A model generated the notes under the pieces. It was not told the origin of the DNA. It searched no databases and saw only the letters and a list, made by a program, of their open reading frames with translations. A program made the position numbers and the translations under genes. From contig JBDTMC010000316.1 in assembly GCA_039934475.1 (NCBI GenBank), positions 1 to 9,145 on the forward strand: 9,145 bases of DNA, given 5' to 3'. This DNA comes from JBDTMC01 sp039934475 (lineage in GTDB: Bacteria > Acidobacteriota > Terriglobia > Bryobacterales > Bryobacteraceae). This document shows, one piece after another, positions 5,864-9,145 of the stretch (its first letter is position 1; every line of letters starts with the position of its first letter).

Positions 5864-6221
5864 GGCCGCCAGGCAGGGTTTCTCCTTCCCGAAAGACGTC
5901 CGGATACTCCGTTCGCCGGATTTCCGGAAAGTTTATCAGGAAGGATTCAGGGTTTCGGGGCCATTCTTCTCAGCTTTCTGCCTCAAAGGAGGCTTGGATG
6001 AAGGTCCCAAGGTGGGTTTTACCGCTCCTCGCGCACTGGGCAAGGCAGTGGTGCGGAACCGCATTAAGCGCCGCATGCGCGAATCCGTGCGGTTGCATCT
6101 GGATCAGCTTGCACCGGAGTTCTCAGTGGTGTTTAATCCCCGGAAGTCCGTGCTGACTGCGGTGTTCGCCGACCTCGAACGTGAAGTGGAGAGGCTTTTT
6201 TCCCGATGCAAGGCCTCCTGA
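5826..6221 (+). CDS. rnpA: Ribonuclease P protein component
   Basis: The protein cofactor that helps the catalytic RNA of RNase P trim the 5' leader of tRNA precursors. It is 131 aa. The usual start region FPKDVRILRSPDFRKVYQEG lies at 21-40, and the diagnostic RNR motif region KAVVRNRIKRRMRE at 73-86. A central beta strand is followed by a C-terminal helix, FADLEREVERLF. The GTG start at 5826 is the only in-frame start before the conserved region; GGAAG at 5811-5815 lies 10 nt upstream. It therefore overlaps rpmH by 38 nt in another frame, with about 20 extra N-terminal residues. The end overlaps yidD by 16 nt. Identity is certain; the exact start is likely but not proven. Confidence 0.95.
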   Translation: MTKESSVTEQPTRAARQGFSFPKDVRILRSPDFRKVYQEGFRVSGPFFSAFCLKGGLDEGPKVGFTAPRALGKAVVRNRIKRRMRESVRLHLDQLAPEFSVVFNPRKSVLTAVFADLEREVERLFSRCKAS

Positions 6222-6427
6222 TTGCCCTGCTGCGATTTTATAAACTGGCGATTTCCCCCCTGCTGCCGCCGGCGTGCCGGTTTCATCCAACCTGCTCCGA
6301 ATACATGGTGGAAGCGATCCGCCAACACGGGGCCGCCCGGGGCACATGGCTGGGCTTAGGTCGATTGTGCCGATGTCACCCGTTTCAACCTGGGGGCTTT
6401 GACCCCGTGCCGATGAAGAAAGTCTGA
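6206..6427 (+). CDS. yidD: Membrane protein insertion efficiency factor YidD
   Basis: A 73-aa peripheral inner-membrane protein, with an amphipathic N-terminal helix, that aids YidC-dependent insertion. The family signature is complete: LLRFYKLAISPLLPPACRF (8-26), HPTCSEYMVEAI (27-38), then CRCHPFQPGGFDPVP (55-69). Cys24, Cys30, Cys55 and Cys57 are the conserved cysteine set. The ATG lies within the end of rnpA (16-nt overlap), as in many genomes. yidC begins 10 nt after the stop, so the position supports the role. Confidence 0.95.
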   Translation: MQGLLIALLRFYKLAISPLLPPACRFHPTCSEYMVEAIRQHGAARGTWLGLGRLCRCHPFQPGGFDPVPMKKV

Positions 6428-6437
6428 TTGGAGTAGA

Positions 6438-8162
6438 ATGCCCGACTCAAACGGTGGGGGTTCGCTGCCGCCCGCTTCCAAACCCAAAAAAGACCTGTCC
6501 ATGGAGACGCGGCTGTTGATCGCGTTCCTCCTGATGGGCGCCGTTCTTTTCCTGACACCCTATTTCTTCAAGCAGTCGACCCCGGCGCCAGCCAAGAAGG
6601 CCGACGCTCCGGTAACCGCCAAGACAGCGGCTCCTGTGACTCCTGCCGCCGCGCCTGCACCAGTTCCAGCCGCTACTCCCGCCGTGCCTGGAGCCACCGC
6701 GGCCGATAAGGAACAGACGCTTACCGTCGATACCAAGGCGTACCGCGTTGTCTTCACCAATCGCGGCGCGGTAGTCAAGAGCTGGCAGCTCAAGGATCAC
6801 AAGGACAACAAGGGCCAGACGGTTGACCTTGTGAACGGCGTGTCCATTTCCCACAGCGGCTACCCGTTCCAGATCTTCTTCAAGGACCAGAAGCCCACCG
6901 CGGACCTTGACCAGGCGCTTTACGCCGTCACGCAGTCACCGGACGGCCTCTCGCTCTCATTCGACTTCTCAGACGGCCACACTGCCGCTCACAAGACCTT
7001 CGAATTCGATAAAGACCGCTACGTCGTCAAAGTCGCGTCTACCGTGAGTCAGAATGGCGCGCCACTGCCTCACCTACTCGCCTGGCGTGGCGGCTTCGGT
7101 GATCAGACTGTCGCCAATCCCTCCACCGCCGAGCACACGCTCTTCTACAACACCAGCGATAACAAACTCACCACCCGCGAGGCCAAAGCGGCCAAGGATG
7201 GCCCAGTCACCGACCAGGGCGCCTTCTCCTTCGCCGGTCTGGAAGATGCCTATTTCGCCGCCGTGTTCCTGCCCGCAAGCGGCGGTCCTTTCGAGATTCG
7301 GACGCTCAGCGATTCGTTCCCGCCTGCAGCCGGAGAGAAGGACGTTGCCCACGTCGGCGTGGCCGTTGGCGGCGATACCAACAACCACTTCCGCCTCTTC
7401 GCCGGTCCTAAGGACACGGACCTTATGAAGAAGGTTGACCCCAAGCTCGAGCAAGTCGTCGACTGGGGTTGGTTCTGGTTTCTCGCCAAGCCGCTCTTCG
7501 TCGCCCTCAACTGGGTGAACGACAACTGGGTGAAGAACTTCGGCTGGGCTATCATCCTGGTCACCGTTGCCATCAACTTCCTGCTGTTGCCGCTCAAGAT
7601 CACCAGCCTGCGCTCCATGAAGAAGATGCAGGGCCTGCAGCCGCAGATCACCGCCATCAACGATCGGTATAAGAACGTCGGCATGCGCGACCCCAAGAAG
7701 GCGGAGCAAAACCAGGAGGTGATGGACCTCTACAAGAAACATGGCGTCAATCCCGCCGGGGGCTGCATCCCGATGGTTCTGCAGATCCCATTCTTTATCG
7801 CCTTCTACAAAGTCCTCACCGTCGCCATTGAACTTCGCGGGGCTTCCTGGCTCTGGGTGAACGATCTTTCGCAACCCGAGCATTTTTTCATCCGCTTCCT
7901 GCCTGTGGCGATGATTGGAACGCAGTTTGTCCTGCAGAAGATGACCCCCAATACCTCCATGGATCCCTCGCAGCAGAAAGTGATGTTACTGATGCCGCTG
8001 ATGCTTGGGTTTATGTTCTACAGTCAGTCCAGCGGCCTGGTGTTATACTGGTTGACCGGCAACCTGGTGGGTATCTTGCAACAAATGTACTTCAACCGCA
8101 CAACGGTGGCTCCCGTAATCGAAACCAGGCCGTCGCCGGTAAAAAAGCGTTCCAGGAACTAA
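6438..8162 (+). CDS. yidC: Membrane protein insertase YidC (Oxa1 family)
   Basis: Inner-membrane insertase and chaperone, alone or with Sec. It is 574 aa, a Gram-negative architecture. TM1 is near 24-44 (TRLLIAFLLMGAVLFLTPYF). An Ala/Pro-rich linker (48-88) leads to a periplasmic beta domain (about 93-335). The conserved core carries TM2 (about 366-387), a cytoplasmic coiled hairpin (RSMKKMQGLQPQ to VMDLYKKHGVNPAGGCIPM), and TM3-TM5 with LQKMTPNTSMDPSQQKVMLL and SSGLVLYWLTGNLVGILQQ. The tail is basic (VKKRSRN), as expected for ribosome contact. GGAG at 6430-6433 favours ATG 6438; a later ATG (6501) would remove 21 cytoplasmic residues. The residue aligned with the groove Arg of E. coli YidC (R366) is Asn380 here. 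khpB follows after 3 nt. Confidence 0.96.
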   Translation: MPDSNGGGSLPPASKPKKDLSMETRLLIAFLLMGAVLFLTPYFFKQSTPAPAKKADAPVTAKTAAPVTPAAAPAPVPAATPAVPGATAADKEQTLTVDTKAYRVVFTNRGAVVKSWQLKDHKDNKGQTVDLVNGVSISHSGYPFQIFFKDQKPTADLDQALYAVTQSPDGLSLSFDFSDGHTAAHKTFEFDKDRYVVKVASTVSQNGAPLPHLLAWRGGFGDQTVANPSTAEHTLFYNTSDNKLTTREAKAAKDGPVTDQGAFSFAGLEDAYFAAVFLPASGGPFEIRTLSDSFPPAAGEKDVAHVGVAVGGDTNNHFRLFAGPKDTDLMKKVDPKLEQVVDWGWFWFLAKPLFVALNWVNDNWVKNFGWAIILVTVAINFLLLPLKITSLRSMKKMQGLQPQITAINDRYKNVGMRDPKKAEQNQEVMDLYKKHGVNPAGGCIPMVLQIPFFIAFYKVLTVAIELRGASWLWVNDLSQPEHFFIRFLPVAMIGTQFVLQKMTPNTSMDPSQQKVMLLMPLMLGFMFYSQSSGLVLYWLTGNLVGILQQMYFNRTTVAPVIETRPSPVKKRSRN

Positions 8163-8165
8163 GCT

Positions 8166-8765
8166 GTGAGCGAAACTGTTTATGCGGTCGATACGGTAGG
8201 ACCCCGGATCGATGCCTTTCTCGACAAAGTCCTGAAGTCCGCCGGAATGCATCTGAAGTATCAGATTGGCCCCGGCGCGAATGTCCACCCTGACTTCGAG
8301 AACCCCGACATCGTGGTGAAGTTCTCCGGTTCAGACGTCGACATTCTCCTTGAGAACAAGGCTGAGGTGATGCTCGCCCTTGAGCATCTCACCATGGAAG
8401 CACTGGGCATGCCGCAGGAGCACCATTCGCGGCTCTGCTTCGATGCCAACGACTACCGCATGCTGCGCGTTGAGGAACTTCGTCTCAGTGCGCTGACTGC
8501 GGCGGAGCGCGTGAAGAAGACTCACTCGCCGTTCCGGTTCAACCCAATGAACAGCCGCGAACGACGCATCCTGCACCTGGCGTTGCGCAACGAAACCACC
8601 GTCCGTAGCGAAAGCGCCGGCACCGGACCATTCCGTCAGGTTGTCGTTTACCCATCTGATATGCCGACGCCGCCGGAACAACCCGACGCCGGTCGCCGTC
8701 CCTTTCCACCTCGCGGTGGTGATCGCGGTGGTGATCGCGATCGCGGACGCCCGCGCCGCCAGTAG
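8166..8765 (+). CDS. khpB: KhpB/Jag-like RNA-binding protein with R3H domain
   Basis: Probable RNA-binding protein of the Jag/KhpB family, 199 aa, encoded directly after yidC as in many bacteria. GTG 8166 has AGGA 8 nt upstream. The N-terminal Jag-N domain of Firmicute proteins is absent. Residues about 28-83 resemble a KH fold, but the loop that normally reads like GKRG is ENKA (63-66), so the RNA-contacting GXXG motif is missing. The R3H domain (about 97-163) is intact: FRFNPMNSRERRILHLAL with Arg133 and His137 spaced R-x3-H, followed by RSESAGTGPFRQVVVYP. The tail (177-199) is rich in Arg and Gly, with RGG-like repeats, and may bind RNA non-specifically. Family identity is good; loss of canonical KH binding is inferred. 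Confidence 0.88.
   Translation: MSETVYAVDTVGPRIDAFLDKVLKSAGMHLKYQIGPGANVHPDFENPDIVVKFSGSDVDILLENKAEVMLALEHLTMEALGMPQEHHSRLCFDANDYRMLRVEELRLSALTAAERVKKTHSPFRFNPMNSRERRILHLALRNETTVRSESAGTGPFRQVVVYPSDMPTPPEQPDAGRRPFPPRGGDRGGDRDRGRPRRQ
8709..8744 (+). repeat. Short tandem repeat encoding the RG-rich tail of KhpB
   Basis: A GGTGGTGATCGC unit occurs twice in tandem (about 8715-8738) and is followed by a partial copy GATCGCGG. It encodes the GGDR repeats of the C-terminal tail, so the tail could vary in length by repeat slippage. Confidence 0.5.
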
Positions 8766-8777
8766 GCTGCAACCAGC

Positions 8778-9145
8778 TTGCGCTTGCGGGACACCATCGC
8801 CTCGATTTCGACACCGCCCGGACGCGGCGGCGTTGGGATTGTCCGCCTCTCCGGTCCGCAAAGCCAAGCCATCGCTGAGGCCATTCTTCGTTTTCAGGTC
8901 ACGCCGGAATGGCGCCCCTGGCGCGCTGTTCTGGGCGAACTTCCAGATGCCTCGAGTGAGACCATCGATCAGGTGGTAGTGACGTTTTACGCCGCCCCCC
9001 GCTCTTACACCGCTGAGGATGTCGTGGAAATTGCCTGCCACGGCGCCCCCGTCGTCCTCCGCTTTTGCCTTGAACAGGCCTGCCGCGCCGGCGCACGCCT
9101 CGCCGAACCTGGCGAGTTCACCCTCCGCGCCTACCTCAATGGCCG
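8778..9145 (+). CDS. mnmE: tRNA modification GTPase MnmE (partial, N-terminal part only)
   Basis: MnmE, with MnmG, makes the 5-carboxymethylaminomethyl (or related) modification at wobble U34 of certain tRNAs. About 122 residues are visible, all from the N-terminal tetrahydrofolate-binding domain; the G domain lies beyond the right edge. Signatures: DTIASISTPPGRGGVGIVRL (5-24), then SYTAEDVVEIACHGAPVVL and a closing GEFTLRAYLNG. An in-frame TAG (the khpB stop, 8763-8765) limits the start. No ATG or GTG is available, so TTG 8778 (weak TAGG 11 nt upstream) or TTG 8784 is the start, leaving a 12-18 nt gap after khpB. It is the usual downstream neighbour of yidC and jag and probably shares their transcript. 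Confidence 0.93.
   Translation, partial: MRLRDTIASISTPPGRGGVGIVRLSGPQSQAIAEAILRFQVTPEWRPWRAVLGELPDASSETIDQVVVTFYAAPRSYTAEDVVEIACHGAPVVLRFCLEQACRAGARLAEPGEFTLRAYLNG

Noticed and set aside
7074..7883. 269-codon minus-strand open frame
   Set aside because: Lies fully opposite yidC, a certain gene; the composition is that of an antisense frame in GC-rich DNA.
8331..9041. 236-codon minus-strand open frame
   Set aside because: Antisense to khpB and mnmE, both identified by motifs; no recognisable domain.

Overview
The window looks chromosomal, from a GC-rich Gram-negative bacterium, most likely an acidobacterium of the Solibacter/Bryobacter type. That placement is inferred from three things: a MerR helix-turn-helix fused to TPR repeats, the style of the YidC N-terminus, and a KhpB-like protein with a degraded KH loop. 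It was not tested against a database. I see no mobile element, CRISPR array, rRNA or tRNA, and no obviously novel defence or toxin system. Most of the window is core housekeeping DNA with several unusual details.

Left part (1-1198): a minus-strand gene, cut by the window edge, encodes a MerR-type DNA-binding domain followed by TPR repeats. It is divergent from feoA across about 100 bp. In that gap both directions carry a recognisable -10 element whose spacing puts the predicted transcription start exactly on an in-frame GTG, so both mRNAs may be leaderless.

Middle part (908-5229): feoA and feoB (ferrous iron uptake) overlap by ATGA. They are followed by trxB (thioredoxin reductase), a secreted LolA-fold-like protein that starts at TTG inside the end of trxB, and a small protein of the family often labelled 'n-acetylglutamate synthase'. 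All are on the plus strand and closely packed.

Intergenic region (5230-5689, 460 bp): five same-strand copies of TTCAACAC lie around a stretch of about 23% GC. Next come a strong sigma70-type promoter (TTGACA-N18-TATACT), a 5'-UTR hairpin and the ribosome binding site of rpmH. Because rpmH-rnpA-yidD-yidC-khpB-mnmE is the classic gene set next to bacterial origins, this region is a candidate origin or DnaA-binding region, although dnaA itself is not in the window.

Right part (5690-9145): the conserved cluster rpmH, rnpA, yidD, yidC, khpB (jag) and mnmE (cut by the window edge). Overlaps of 38 and 16 nt and gaps of 3-12 nt suggest one operon. It joins ribosome and tRNA maturation (L34, RNase P protein, MnmE) with membrane protein insertion (YidD, YidC) and an RNA-binding protein (KhpB). 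YidC has Asn where well-studied homologues have the groove Arg, and KhpB has lost its GXXG loop while keeping the R3H motif.
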